Assembly (NCBI GenBank): GCA_007050995.1 | Contig: VJOU01000014.1 | Location: 1-64,000, forward strand | Direction of reading: 5' to 3' | Source: Glycocaulis profundi | Lineage (GTDB): Bacteria > Pseudomonadota > Alphaproteobacteria > Caulobacterales > Maricaulaceae | DNA length: 64,000 nucleotides | Shown: one piece after another, positions 39,438-47,255 of the stretch | Layout: the number at the start of each line of letters is the position of its first letter | How positions within the stretch are numbered: the first letter of the stretch is position 1 | Notes under the pieces: model-generated | What the model saw: the letters and a program-made list of their open reading frames with translations, nothing else | What the model was told of the DNA's origin: nothing | The model's database searches: none | Position numbers and translations under genes: made by a program

Positions 39438-40136
39438 ATGAAAAACATCGTCATCCTCACCGGCGCGGGCGTCAGCGCCGAATCCGGGCTCGGCACCTTC
39501 CGCGACAAGGGGGGCCTGTGGGAGCGGTTCGACTGGCGGACGCTCGCCACGCCCGAGGCCTTCGCCGCGAACCCTGAAGAGGTCCACGCCTTCTACAACG
39601 CCCGCCGGGAGAACCTGGCCGCGGCGAAGCCCAACGCCGCCCACGACGCGCTGGCCGGTCTGGAGCGGCGCTGGCGCGAGGAGGGGCGCGGCGATGTCCT
39701 TCTGGTCACCCAGAATATCGACGATCTGCACGAGCAGGCGGGCAGCGCCGCGCCCCTGCACATGCACGGCGAGCTGCTCAAGTCCCGCTGCGAGGACTGC
39801 GGCGACGTGTTCGCCCACGCCGATGCGCTGAGCGTGGAGCGGATGTGCGCGGCCTGCGGCCGGGCGGGGGGCCTTCGGCCCGACGTGGTCTGGTTCGGCG
39901 AGATGCCCAAGGGGCTGGAGCGCATCTATGATGCGCTGGCGGCGTGCGACCTGTTCGTGGCGGTGGGCACGTCGGGGACCGTCTACCCGGCGGCGGGCTT
40001 CGTTCAGGAGGCGAAGATGGCGGGCGCCTGGACGGTGGAGCTCACCTTGGAGCCCGGCGAGGTCTCGCCCCTGTTCGACGAGCGGCTGTACGGCCCGGCG
40101 ACCGAGGTCGTGCCGCGCTGGTGCGCGGCGGCCTGA
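39438..40136 (+). CDS. cobB: NAD-dependent protein deacylase (sirtuin, CobB type)
   Basis: 232 aa. The NAD motif is GAGVSAESGLGTFRD, catalytic His110 lies in HMHGEL and zinc ligands are Cys118, Cys121, Cys137 and Cys140. Tyr53 and Arg56 (FYNAR) form the Y-x-x-R pair of class III sirtuins, which bind succinyl/malonyl carboxylates, so desuccinylase activity is likely besides deacetylation. Convergent with the metallopeptidase gene, one base apart. Confidence 0.94.
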   Translation: MKNIVILTGAGVSAESGLGTFRDKGGLWERFDWRTLATPEAFAANPEEVHAFYNARRENLAAAKPNAAHDALAGLERRWREEGRGDVLLVTQNIDDLHEQAGSAAPLHMHGELLKSRCEDCGDVFAHADALSVERMCAACGRAGGLRPDVVWFGEMPKGLERIYDALAACDLFVAVGTSGTVYPAAGFVQEAKMAGAWTVELTLEPGEVSPLFDERLYGPATEVVPRWCAAA

Positions 40137-40137
40137 G

Positions 40138-40557
40138 CTATTCCACGCTGTCCTCGATGGCGTGCATGTCGTCGTCCGACAGGCCGAAATGATGGCCGAT
40201 CTCGTGGACCAGCACGTGGGCGATCAGCTCTTTGAGGGTCACGTTCCCGCGCTCGCACCATTCGAGCAGGATGGGCAGGCGGTAGAGGAAGACGTGGTCG
40301 GGCCCCGCCTCGGGATCGGCGATGGACTTCTGGGTCAGGTCGACCCCGTGATAGAGCCCTGTCAGCTCATACGGGCTCTCCATCTCGAAATGCTTCAGCG
40401 TGTCCGCGTCGGCGAAGTCGATCACCTGGATCACGACGTTGCCGGTCAGCTTCCTGAACTCGGGCGGCATCTCGGCGAAGGCCGCCTCGGCGATGGCGAG
40501 GAAGTCTTCGGCTGTGGCGGGGGTTTCGTCGGCGCGGGGATGGGTCATGGCCTTCAT
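40138..40557 (-). CDS. Zincin-like metallopeptidase family protein (DUF1025/PF06262 type)
   Basis: About 136-139 aa. The HExxH motif lies in HVLVHEIGHHFGLSDDDM, followed by an Asp/Glu downstream ligand candidate. The N-terminal half (FRKLTGNVVIQVIDFAD) matches this small neutral zincin family of unknown substrate. Two possible ATGs (40557 and 40548); neither has an ideal ribosome site, so the start is uncertain by 3 residues. It is divergent from mmcB, so the LexA box at 40602-40616 could affect it too. Confidence 0.82.
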   Translation of the reverse strand: MKAMTHPRADETPATAEDFLAIAEAAFAEMPPEFRKLTGNVVIQVIDFADADTLKHFEMESPYELTGLYHGVDLTQKSIADPEAGPDHVFLYRLPILLEWCERGNVTLKELIAHVLVHEIGHHFGLSDDDMHAIEDSVE

Positions 40558-40592
40558 GTAGCCGCGACCGCCCGCGGAGTGAAGCCGCATGC

Positions 40593-40621
40593 TTGATCGC
40601 GGAACGAAGCTGGAACATAGT
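40593..40621 (+). promoter_or_regulatory. Sigma70-type promoter of mmcB
   Basis: TTGATC (40593-40598), a 17-nt spacer and CATAGT (40616-40621). Transcription would start at or next to the ATG at 40628, giving a leaderless or nearly leaderless mRNA. Confidence 0.5.
40602..40616 (+). promoter_or_regulatory. LexA (SOS) box upstream of mmcB
   Basis: GAAC-GAAGCTG-GAAC, the reverse complement of GTTC-N7-GTTC. It fills the spacer between the predicted -35 and -10 and ends 11 nt before the mmcB ATG. Confidence 0.72.
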
Positions 40622-40627
40622 GGCGCG

Positions 40628-41068
40628 ATGACGCCCGCCCCCTTCGCCTCGGCCCTCAACCCGGCCATCGACGACGCGGCCGCGCTGATGCGCGGCGGCT
40701 GGCGGTTCCTCTATGACCGCGGGATCGTGGCCATCCCCGAATTCATCCTGCCCGACGGACGCCGGGCGGATCTGGCCGGGATCGGGCCAAAGGGCGAGAT
40801 CTGGATTCTGGAGATCAAGTCGGGCGTGGCCGATTTCCGCGCGGACGCCAAATGGGCGGACTATTTCGCCTGGGCGGACCGGTTCTTCTTCCTGGTCTCC
40901 GAGCGTTTCCCCGCCAGCCTGATCCCCGAACAGACCGGGCTGATCGTGGCGGACGCCTTCGGCGCGGGGGTGGTGCGCGAAAGCCCGGTCCAGACCCTCG
41001 CCCCCGCCCGGCGCAAGGCCCTCACCCTGCGCTTCGCGCGCTGCGCGGCCGAACGGGCGATGCGCTAG
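40628..41068 (+). CDS. mmcB: MmcB family DNA repair protein
   Basis: 146 aa. The nuclease-like core is IPEFILPDGRRADLAGIGP followed by IWILEIKSGVADFRADAKW, the D-x(n)-ExK arrangement of PD-(D/E)xK-type enzymes, and the C-terminus RRKALTLRFARCAAERAM is typical. In Caulobacter, mmcB is a LexA-regulated gene contributing to mitomycin C resistance. The ATG at 40628 is preferred because earlier in-frame starts would place the LexA box within the coding sequence. Its stop overlaps the convergent glycosyltransferase stop by 4 bp. Confidence 0.92.
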   Translation: MTPAPFASALNPAIDDAAALMRGGWRFLYDRGIVAIPEFILPDGRRADLAGIGPKGEIWILEIKSGVADFRADAKWADYFAWADRFFFLVSERFPASLIPEQTGLIVADAFGAGVVRESPVQTLAPARRKALTLRFARCAAERAMR

Positions 41069-42075
41069 CGGTCGACAGGCCTGACATGGGGCGCGCGGGT
41101 GAGCAGCCGCGCCGGATTCCACGCCATCATCGGCGCGACCTGCGCCGCGCTCACCGTGCGCGCCGCCTGCACCGCCCGACGCTTGGCCATCAGGCCGGAC
41201 CCGTCTTTCAGCGCGTCCCGTATCGCGCGGCCGAACACCCCCGCCTGCCCGAACCGCGCCGCGGACAGCCACAGCAGCAGGGTCACGCCCGCATGGACGG
41301 GCAGCAGCAGCCAGAACAGCCAGCCGGGCATGTTCTTGACGAAGGTCCACAGCCGGTTGCGCGCCCCGTGATAGGTGGCGAATTCAGACCGGCGGCCCGA
41401 GGAGGCGTAGCCCATGTGGCTGACCGCCGCGTCGCGGACCTGGATGGCGCGATGGCCCCGCAGCCGGGCGCGGAAGGCCAGGTCCACGTCCTCGACATAG
41501 CAGAAATAGTCCGCGTCGAACCCGCCCAGCTCGGCGAACAGGGAGCGCCGGATCATCAGCGCCGCGCCGCACGGGCCGAACACCTCGCCCTCGGGCGGCG
41601 GCGCCATGCGGCGGCCATACCCGGCGCGATAGGGCAGGCCGGTGGCGTGATAAACGTCGCCCGCCCCGTCCAGCACCCCTTCCGCCCCATGCGCGCGCTG
41701 GGTGCAGCCGAACAGGGACGCGCTGGGATGGCGCGCGGCGGCGGCCATCATCCGTTCGAGCCAGTCCGGATCGGGAAAGGCGTCGGGGTTGAGCAGGATC
41801 AGCCATTCGGCTTTGGCTTCTTCGGCCAGCCTATTGTTGCCCGGCGCGAAGCCCAGATTGGTCTCGCTCTCGATCAGCCGCGCCCCATGGGGGAGCTGGC
41901 CGGCATCCACGTGCTCGCCCTCGGGCGAGCCGTTCTCCAGCACGAGGATTTCGCGCGGCCGCACGGTCTGCGCGTCCAGCGCGGCGGCCAGCTCGTCCAT
42001 GGTCGCGCGGCTGCGATAAGCCACGATCAGGATCGCGGCGTCCGCCGCGCCTGCGCTGTCGGCGCTGGCGGCCAC
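41065..42075 (-). CDS. Family 2 glycosyltransferase
   Basis: 336 aa, GTG start. The GT-A fold begins ILIVAYRSRATMDELAAAL, with the nucleotide-sugar site LVLENGS, the metal-binding region LLNPDAFPDPDWLERM and the catalytic-region motif YFCYVEDVDLAFRARLRG, as in rhamnosyltransferase-like GT2 enzymes. A hydrophobic helix pair near residues 245-275 may anchor it to the inner membrane. Donor and acceptor are unknown; it probably acts in polysaccharide or LPS assembly. It begins 2 bp from the serA end, so it is probably expressed with serA. Confidence 0.85.
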   Translation of the reverse strand: MAASADSAGAADAAILIVAYRSRATMDELAAALDAQTVRPREILVLENGSPEGEHVDAGQLPHGARLIESETNLGFAPGNNRLAEEAKAEWLILLNPDAFPDPDWLERMMAAAARHPSASLFGCTQRAHGAEGVLDGAGDVYHATGLPYRAGYGRRMAPPPEGEVFGPCGAALMIRRSLFAELGGFDADYFCYVEDVDLAFRARLRGHRAIQVRDAAVSHMGYASSGRRSEFATYHGARNRLWTFVKNMPGWLFWLLLPVHAGVTLLLWLSAARFGQAGVFGRAIRDALKDGSGLMAKRRAVQAARTVSAAQVAPMMAWNPARLLTRAPHVRPVDR

Positions 42076-42076
42076 C

Positions 42077-43336
42077 TCAGGCCGCGCTGCGGATCGCTTC
42101 GGGGGCCGCGATCAGACGGGCGCGGATCGTGCCGTCCAGCGCGCGGATGCGGTCGAGGAAGTCGGACGGCACCGCGCCTTCGAGATCCGCGATGGCGTAA
42201 CCCAGCTCGGCCTCGGTCTGCAGATACTGGGCGGCCACGTTCAGTCCCGCGCGCTCCGCCGCGTCGTTCAGGCGGCGCAGGAAGCCCGGCGCGTTGGCGT
42301 GGGGCACCAGAATGCGGGTCCGGCCCTCGCGCACGGGGCCGGGATCGATGCGCGGGAAGTTGACCGCGTGCATCGTGCCGCCTTCATACAGATACTTGCC
42401 CAGCTTGGAGGCGGCGTCATGGCCGATGGCCGCCTGCGCCTCCAGCGTGGAGCCGCCGATATGGGGCGTCAGGATGACGTTCTTGAATTTCTGCAGCGGG
42501 CTCTCGAAGGCCTCGTCCTTGCTTTTGGGCTCCTTGGGGAACACGTCCACCGCCGCGCCCGCCAGATGCCCGCTCTCCAGCGCGGCGGCCAGCGCGTCGA
42601 CATCCACCAGATCGCCGCGCGCCTGATTGATCAGGAAGGCGCCGGGCTTCATCGCCGCGATGCGCGCCGCGTTCATCAGGTTCTTGGTCCGCGCCGTGGA
42701 GGGCACGTGCAGCGTGACCACGTCGCACTCGCGGAGCAGGGCGTCGAGACTGTCCATGCCCCGCGCGTTGCCGTGGGCCAGCTTGGGCTCGATGTCATAA
42801 TAGTGCACGTGCATGCCGAAGGCCGACGCGATCACCGAGAGCTGGGCGCCGATATTGCCGTAGCCCACGATCCCCAGCTTCTTCTTGCGCACCTCATAGG
42901 CGCCCTCGGCGGTTTTCAGCCAGCCGCCCTGGTGGATGGCGAACATCTTCTCGGGCACCCGGCGCATCAGCATGACGATGGAGGCCATGGTCAGTTCGGC
43001 GACCGAGCGGGTGTTGGCGAAGGGCGCGTTGAACACCGCCACTCCGCGGCGCGAGGCTTCGTCGAGATCGACCTGATTGGTGCCGATGCAGAAGCAGCCG
43101 ACAGCCTCGAGGGCGGGCGCGGCGTCCAGAAGGGCCGCGTCCACATGGGTGCGCGAACGGATGCCCAGAAGATGCGCGGTCGCGAGCTTGGCGCGGATGG
43201 CCTCGGGGTCGGGCGAGCCGGTCATCCGTTCGATGGCGATCGGGCCGTGCTGCTGGAGCACGGCGTCCGCGTCGGCGTGGACGTTTTCGACGAGCAGGGC
43301 GGAAAAAGGGGTGGCGGGCATGGAAGGTCCGGTCAT
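42077..43336 (-). CDS. serA: D-3-phosphoglycerate dehydrogenase
   Basis: About 419 aa. The NAD motif is KKLGIVGYGNIGAQLSVIA, the catalytic region has NQARGDLVDVDALAAAL and LTPHIGGSTLEAQ, and a C-terminal ACT-like domain (about 345-419) should bind serine for feedback inhibition. It resembles the E. coli-type SerA length class. It commits 3-phosphoglycerate to serine synthesis. The start is ambiguous among GTG 43363, ATG 43336 and ATG 43321; none has a strong ribosome site. Confidence 0.94.
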   Translation of the reverse strand: MTGPSMPATPFSALLVENVHADADAVLQQHGPIAIERMTGSPDPEAIRAKLATAHLLGIRSRTHVDAALLDAAPALEAVGCFCIGTNQVDLDEASRRGVAVFNAPFANTRSVAELTMASIVMLMRRVPEKMFAIHQGGWLKTAEGAYEVRKKKLGIVGYGNIGAQLSVIASAFGMHVHYYDIEPKLAHGNARGMDSLDALLRECDVVTLHVPSTARTKNLMNAARIAAMKPGAFLINQARGDLVDVDALAAALESGHLAGAAVDVFPKEPKSKDEAFESPLQKFKNVILTPHIGGSTLEAQAAIGHDAASKLGKYLYEGGTMHAVNFPRIDPGPVREGRTRILVPHANAPGFLRRLNDAAERAGLNVAAQYLQTEAELGYAIADLEGAVPSDFLDRIRALDGTIRARLIAAPEAIRSAA

Positions 43337-43467
43337 TTGCTGCGCTGCGGTCAGAATGGACACGGCCCCGCCGCCGATGCAAGCGGCCAGTTGCGCTGCA
43401 GGGCTTGGCGGGGCGGCCGGGCGAGTCTAGCAATGCGCCACCCGACGGTATTGAAGGATGACCGGAA

Positions 43468-44256
43468 TTGACCCGCGACGCCGACGCCCTGGCTCTCGTT
43501 TTCGCGCGCATCTGCGCGCAGGCCGCCCTGCCCGTGATGGATGTCTATGCCGGGGAGTTCACCGCCGAGCAGAAAGCCGACCGCTCGCCGGTCACCGAGG
43601 CGGACCGCCGCGCGGAGGACGTGATCCTGAAAGCCCTCGCCGCGGACATGCCCGGCGTGCCCGTTCTGGCTGAAGAAAGCTTTTCGGCCGGGATGCGCCC
43701 TGACATCGGCGGCGACTTCCTTCTGGTCGATCCGGTCGACGGGACCAAGGAGTTCATCTCCAAGAACGGCGAGTTCACCGTCAACATCGCGCTGATCTCC
43801 GCGCGCCGCCCGGTCGCGGGCTGCGTGTTCGCGCCCGCCAAGGGCCGGATCTATGTGGGCGGCGCTTCGGCGCTGTCCGGCGCGCTGTCCGCCGGCGGCG
43901 ACGTGGACGGGGCTGCGCTGGCGCCCATCGCCGTCCGCGCGTCCGCGCCCGGGGCGATCACCGCGGTGATGAGCCGCTCTCACGCCGACGACCGCACCCG
44001 CGCCTTCGCCGAGGCCGCGGGCGTGACCGAAACCGTCAGCGCCGGATCGTCGCTGAAATTCTGTCTGGTCGCGGAAGGCGCGGCGGACCTGTACCCGCGC
44101 TTCGCGCCGACCATGGAATGGGACACCGCCGCGGGTCATGCCGTGCTTCAGGCGGCGGGCGGCAGCGTGCTGACGCCCGAGGGCGATCCCTTCCTCTACG
44201 GCAAGACCGAGGCGGGCTATCTGAACGGCTTCTTCGTGGCGCGCGGGCGCGGCTAG
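43468..44256 (+). CDS. cysQ: 3'(2'),5'-bisphosphate nucleotidase CysQ
   Basis: 262 aa, inositol monophosphatase fold. Metal-binding motifs are VLAEES, LLVDPVDGTKEFI and WDTAAGHAVLQAAGG. CysQ hydrolyses adenosine 3',5'-bisphosphate released by sulfate assimilation and phosphopantetheine transfer. The start is TTG, supported by AAGGA 9 nt upstream; the nearby ATG at 43458 is in another frame. It ends overlapping by 4 bp the convergent extensin-like gene. Confidence 0.92.
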   Translation: MTRDADALALVFARICAQAALPVMDVYAGEFTAEQKADRSPVTEADRRAEDVILKALAADMPGVPVLAEESFSAGMRPDIGGDFLLVDPVDGTKEFISKNGEFTVNIALISARRPVAGCVFAPAKGRIYVGGASALSGALSAGGDVDGAALAPIAVRASAPGAITAVMSRSHADDRTRAFAEAAGVTETVSAGSSLKFCLVAEGAADLYPRFAPTMEWDTAAGHAVLQAAGGSVLTPEGDPFLYGKTEAGYLNGFFVARGRG

Positions 44257-44984
44257 CGGCACATCCGCCAGCGGCCCATGTCGAAGTGGAAGTGGTCGGC
44301 GTGGGCCTGATTGTATTCAGGGCCGAGCACCGCGCGGAACACCCCGCAGGCTCCGTCGCGCACCTCGCGCAGGAAGGCCTGCTCGTCGCTCCTGCCGTTC
44401 CAGCCGGCCAGCACCGTGACCGTGCGGCCGTTCTCGAGCCGGAAGCCCGCGATGTCGATGGCGTTGGCCAGCGCGTGCTCTGAAAGACGCGCGCCCTGAC
44501 GGTTGTAGACCGGGCGGCAGGCGTATGTGCCGTAATGGATGATCTCCGCGATCCCGGTGCCGAAATGCTCCTCGGCGGCGGGGATCAGCACCTGCGTCTC
44601 CCACATGTGCAGCCCGGCGGCCACCGCGCAGCGCGAGGTGATCGGCTGGGGCGCGGAATAGGGCGCGGCGGCCTCGGTGACGCGCACCGCCGTCTCCCAC
44701 CCGCATCCGCCTTCGGCCTGGCGTTCGGGCAGGATGGAGAAGCCGACATCGGCCTGTTCCAGCGCCGCGTGACACGCTTCGGGGTCGTCGCGGAAGCCAT
44801 GCAGCTTGCGGGCGGCGACCGTGCTGATCGGGTGGTCCAGCGCCAGCGGCGTCCAGGGCTTGAGGTGGTCGGGCATGGCTTCCACCGCCCGCCACCCGCC
44901 CCACAGGCACAGGCCCAGAACGCCCAGCGCCAGCACCCAGGCGGAGCCGGTGTAGATCGCGCGTTGAAGATTGCGGGAGGTCAT
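44253..44984 (-). CDS. Extensin-like C-terminal domain protein (PF06904 type)
   Basis: 243 aa. One N-terminal membrane helix (about residues 10-33) anchors a periplasmic domain with CAVAAGLHMWETQVLIPAA, the LSEHALANAIDIAGFRLENG block and HADHFHFDMGRWRMC. The family is related to peptidoglycan peptidases of the D-Ala-D-Ala/VanY fold: His and Asp residues (SEHALANAID, HFHFD) are positioned like metal ligands. A role in cell-wall hydrolysis is inferred from fold similarity. The ATG at 44984 begins MTSRNL and gives the expected signal-anchor. Confidence 0.85.
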   Translation of the reverse strand: MTSRNLQRAIYTGSAWVLALGVLGLCLWGGWRAVEAMPDHLKPWTPLALDHPISTVAARKLHGFRDDPEACHAALEQADVGFSILPERQAEGGCGWETAVRVTEAAAPYSAPQPITSRCAVAAGLHMWETQVLIPAAEEHFGTGIAEIIHYGTYACRPVYNRQGARLSEHALANAIDIAGFRLENGRTVTVLAGWNGRSDEQAFLREVRDGACGVFRAVLGPEYNQAHADHFHFDMGRWRMCR

Positions 44985-45346
44985 GGGCGCGATCCTGCGG
45001 TTGTTCGGGGCGGACAGGCGACCAACGCGTGGCGGCACGGCGCCGGGGCATCACGAGATCGTGGACGGGACGGGTTTCTGCGCTCAGATGCAGAAAATTT
45101 CCGCGGATAGGAGACCTGAGGCGGGACGATGAGAGACCCATGCCCGCATGGTCTATCCAGCTGACTCGTAACCGGAAGGGGGCGGTTGCTGCATGCGCTC
45201 AACGTCCCGCGCCCCCTTTCCGCCCGAAACAGACCTCCGAATCGCCGCCAGCCTTTCCGGAACGCGTTTCAGGCGCCTCGCATTTATTCGGTTGCCTGGC
45301 GCACACCACGCCCCCCGGAGCCAGGCGCTGTGAAAGGAATGAAACA
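44985..45346. other. Divergent intergenic region before the EF-hand gene
   Basis: 362 bp without a supported gene. Near its right end an inverted repeat, GCCTGGC (45294-45300) and GCCAGGC (45320-45326), could form a hairpin in the leader of the EF-hand gene, with the AAAGGAA ribosome region just after it. An in-frame open stretch upstream of the EF-hand ATG has no signal-peptide or ribosome-site support. No clear promoter was identified. Confidence 0.5.
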
Positions 45347-45871
45347 ATGAAAAAGTTTCTGATCTCCACCGTGTCGGCCGTCGCGTTCGCTGGCGTCGCC
45401 ATGGCGACCCCGTTTGAAGACGTCGACACCGATGGCGACGGCAACATCTCGCTCGAAGAGCTGCAGGCTGTCGATCCGAACGTGACCGAAGCCGAATTCA
45501 CGCTCTATGACACCGACCTGAGCGGTGACCTGGACGAAGAGCAGTATGACGCGTGGCGCGTCGCCACCCAGGGTGAAGGCGAAGCCGTCGACCCGATGGC
45601 TGAAGAGCCCGCCTTTGAAGAGCCGACCGAAGAGTTCTCTGACGAGCCCATCGACGAGTTCTCCGAAGAGCCGGCTTACGAAGAGCCCGCCTACGAGGAT
45701 CCGCTGGACGAGCCGGCCTATGAAGAGCCGGGCATCTCGATCCAGGAAGACGATCCTTGGAGCGACGAAGAGTGGGAAGATGAAGAGTCTTCCGACGAAG
45801 CGGACGACGCTGAGGACGATGCGGCTGAAGACGAAGAGCCCGCCGATCCTTATGCCGATCCGATGAAATAA
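45347..45871 (+). CDS. Exported acidic EF-hand protein
   Basis: 174 aa with a signal peptide ending at AMA (about residue 20). One canonical calcium loop is present (Asp27, Asp29, Asp31, Asn33, Ser35, Glu38). A second, Asp55-Gln66, has Gln instead of Glu at position 12 and is probably weak. The rest is very acidic, with repeated EEPAYEEP-type units, ending DPYADPMK. It is probably a periplasmic or secreted calcium-binding protein. Codon use is less GC-biased than the neighbours (many GAA codons). Ends before a strong terminator. Confidence 0.8.
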   Translation: MKKFLISTVSAVAFAGVAMATPFEDVDTDGDGNISLEELQAVDPNVTEAEFTLYDTDLSGDLDEEQYDAWRVATQGEGEAVDPMAEEPAFEEPTEEFSDEPIDEFSEEPAYEEPAYEDPLDEPAYEEPGISIQEDDPWSDEEWEDEESSDEADDAEDDAAEDEEPADPYADPMK

Positions 45872-45960
45872 GACCGGTCTCTCTTCATGAGAGGCTGACC
45901 ACCGGCTCCTTCGGCCATCAACGCCCCCATCCCGTGGCCGGGGGAGCCGGATCGGAACTG

Positions 45961-45990
45961 AGCCCCAGGGACCTCGTCCCTGGGGCTTTT
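45961..45990 (+). terminator. Terminator between the EF-hand gene and htpX
   Basis: AGCCCCAGGGAC (45961-45972) pairs perfectly with GTCCCTGGGGCT (45976-45987) around CTC, followed by TTT. It serves the EF-hand gene and may stop readthrough from htpX. Confidence 0.85.
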
Positions 45991-45998
45991 CCGTGCGC

Positions 45999-46895
45999 TC
46001 AGCCCCAGGGGCCGCGCGGGCTCCACGGCCCGGCGGGCGAAGCCGCCGACACTCCGGCCATGGCGCGCAGCTTGACGATGCGGTTGGAGGTGGACGGGTG
46101 GGTGGAGAACAGGTTGTCCGCCCGCTGCCCGTTCAGCGGATTGATGATGAACATGTGGGCGGTGGCCGGATTGCGCTCCGCGCCGGGATTGATCGTGGCG
46201 CGTGCGGCGCGCTCGATCTTTTCCAGCGCTCCGGCCAGCCACATGGGGTCGCCGCAGATCTGCGCGCCCAGCCGGTCGGCCTCGTATTCGCGCGCGCGGC
46301 TGATGGCCATCTGAACCAGCGCGGCGGCCATGGGCGCGAAGATCGCGATGGCGAGCGCGGCCAGCAGGCCGCCCCGCTCGCGCCCGCCGAAGAAGATCGC
46401 GATGTTGGCGAGGAACCCGATCGCCCCGGCCAGCGTGGCGGTGACCGTCATGGTCAGGGTGTCGCGGTTCTTAACGTGGGCCAGCTCGTGGGCCATCACC
46501 CCGGCGATCTCCTGCCGCGACAGCCGGGCCATCAGCCCGGTGGTGGCCGCCACCGCGGCGTTGGCGGGGTCGCGGCCCGTGGCGAACGCGTTGGGCTGGT
46601 CGGTCTCGATGACATAGACCCGGGGCCGCGGCATCCCCGCCCGGTCGGCCATCGCGATGGTGTCGCGGGCCATGTCCAGCAGGCGCGGATCGCGCTCGTC
46701 GGGTCGGATCTCCCGCGCGTTGTGCATCCTCAGCACGATCTTGTCCGCGTTCCACCAGGTCCACAGATTCATCGCCGCGGCGATGGCCAGCGCGATCAGC
46801 GCGCCGCCCGTCCCGCCGATCAGCCAGCCCACGCCCATGAACAGCGCGGTCATCGCGGCCAGAAGCATGAAAGTGCGAAGGGTGTTGCCCGTCAT
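45999..46895 (-). CDS. htpX: Membrane metalloprotease HtpX
   Basis: 298 aa. Two N-terminal membrane helices, then the zinc motif HELAH (His136, Glu137, His140) in [14 protein letters not shown], two more helices and a third ligand region [12 protein letters not shown]. HtpX degrades misfolded inner-membrane proteins, overlapping with FtsH. The C-terminal 20 residues are Pro/Gly-rich. It is divergent from sdhAF4, a pairing common in alphaproteobacteria. Confidence 0.95.
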   Translation of the reverse strand: MTGNTLRTFMLLAAMTALFMGVGWLIGGTGGALIALAIAAAMNLWTWWNADKIVLRMHNAREIRPDERDPRLLDMARDTIAMADRAGMPRPRVYVIETDQPNAFATGRDPANAAVAATTGLMARLSRQEIAGVMAHELAHVKNRDTLTMTVTATLAGAIGFLANIAIFFGGRERGGLLAALAIAIFAPMAAALVQMAISRAREYEADRLGAQICGDPMWLAGALEKIERAARATINPGAERNPATAHMFIINPLNGQRADNLFSTHPSTSNRIVKLRAMAGVSAASPAGPWSPRGPWG

Positions 46896-46985
46896 GGTCG
46901 CTCCGATACGAAGGCCTGCGCGCCCCTTGGCGGGCGCGCCCGGCGCGCCTAGTTAGATGGTCCAGCCTTCAAGGACGCGCAAGCG

Positions 46986-47174
46986 ATGACCGACACTCCC
47001 ATCCCGCCCCGCAGGCCTCTGACCCCCGAAGCGGAACGCGCGCTCGCCGAAGCCGAGGCGCGCCGGAAGGCCCGGACCGAGGACGACCGGCCCGCCGAGC
47101 TGGGCGGCCGCAAGGGCCCTGAGCCCACCCGGTTCGGCGACTGGGAGAAGAAAGGGATCGCGTCAGACTTCTGA
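46986..47174 (+). CDS. DUF1674 / succinate dehydrogenase assembly factor 4-like protein
   Basis: 62 aa. The C-terminal signature GPEPTRFGDWEKKGIASDF is the hallmark of DUF1674, the bacterial homologue of SDHAF4, which helps flavinated SdhA assemble. The N-terminal half is charged and helical. Function is by homology; no sdh genes lie in the window. Confidence 0.88.
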   Translation: MTDTPIPPRRPLTPEAERALAEAEARRKARTEDDRPAELGGRKGPEPTRFGDWEKKGIASDF

Positions 47175-47255
47175 GACGCGAAAAATTCGCCGTTAACCAT
47201 AGTTTTCAACAAATTGGCGTAGGCGCGGGCCGTTAAGACATGTTAACGTCCCGAT

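Noticed and set aside
45029-45346. An in-frame upstream extension of the EF-hand protein
   Set aside because: It would bury the signal peptide by about 106 residues and lacks a ribosome site; the ATG at 45347 gives a normal exported protein.
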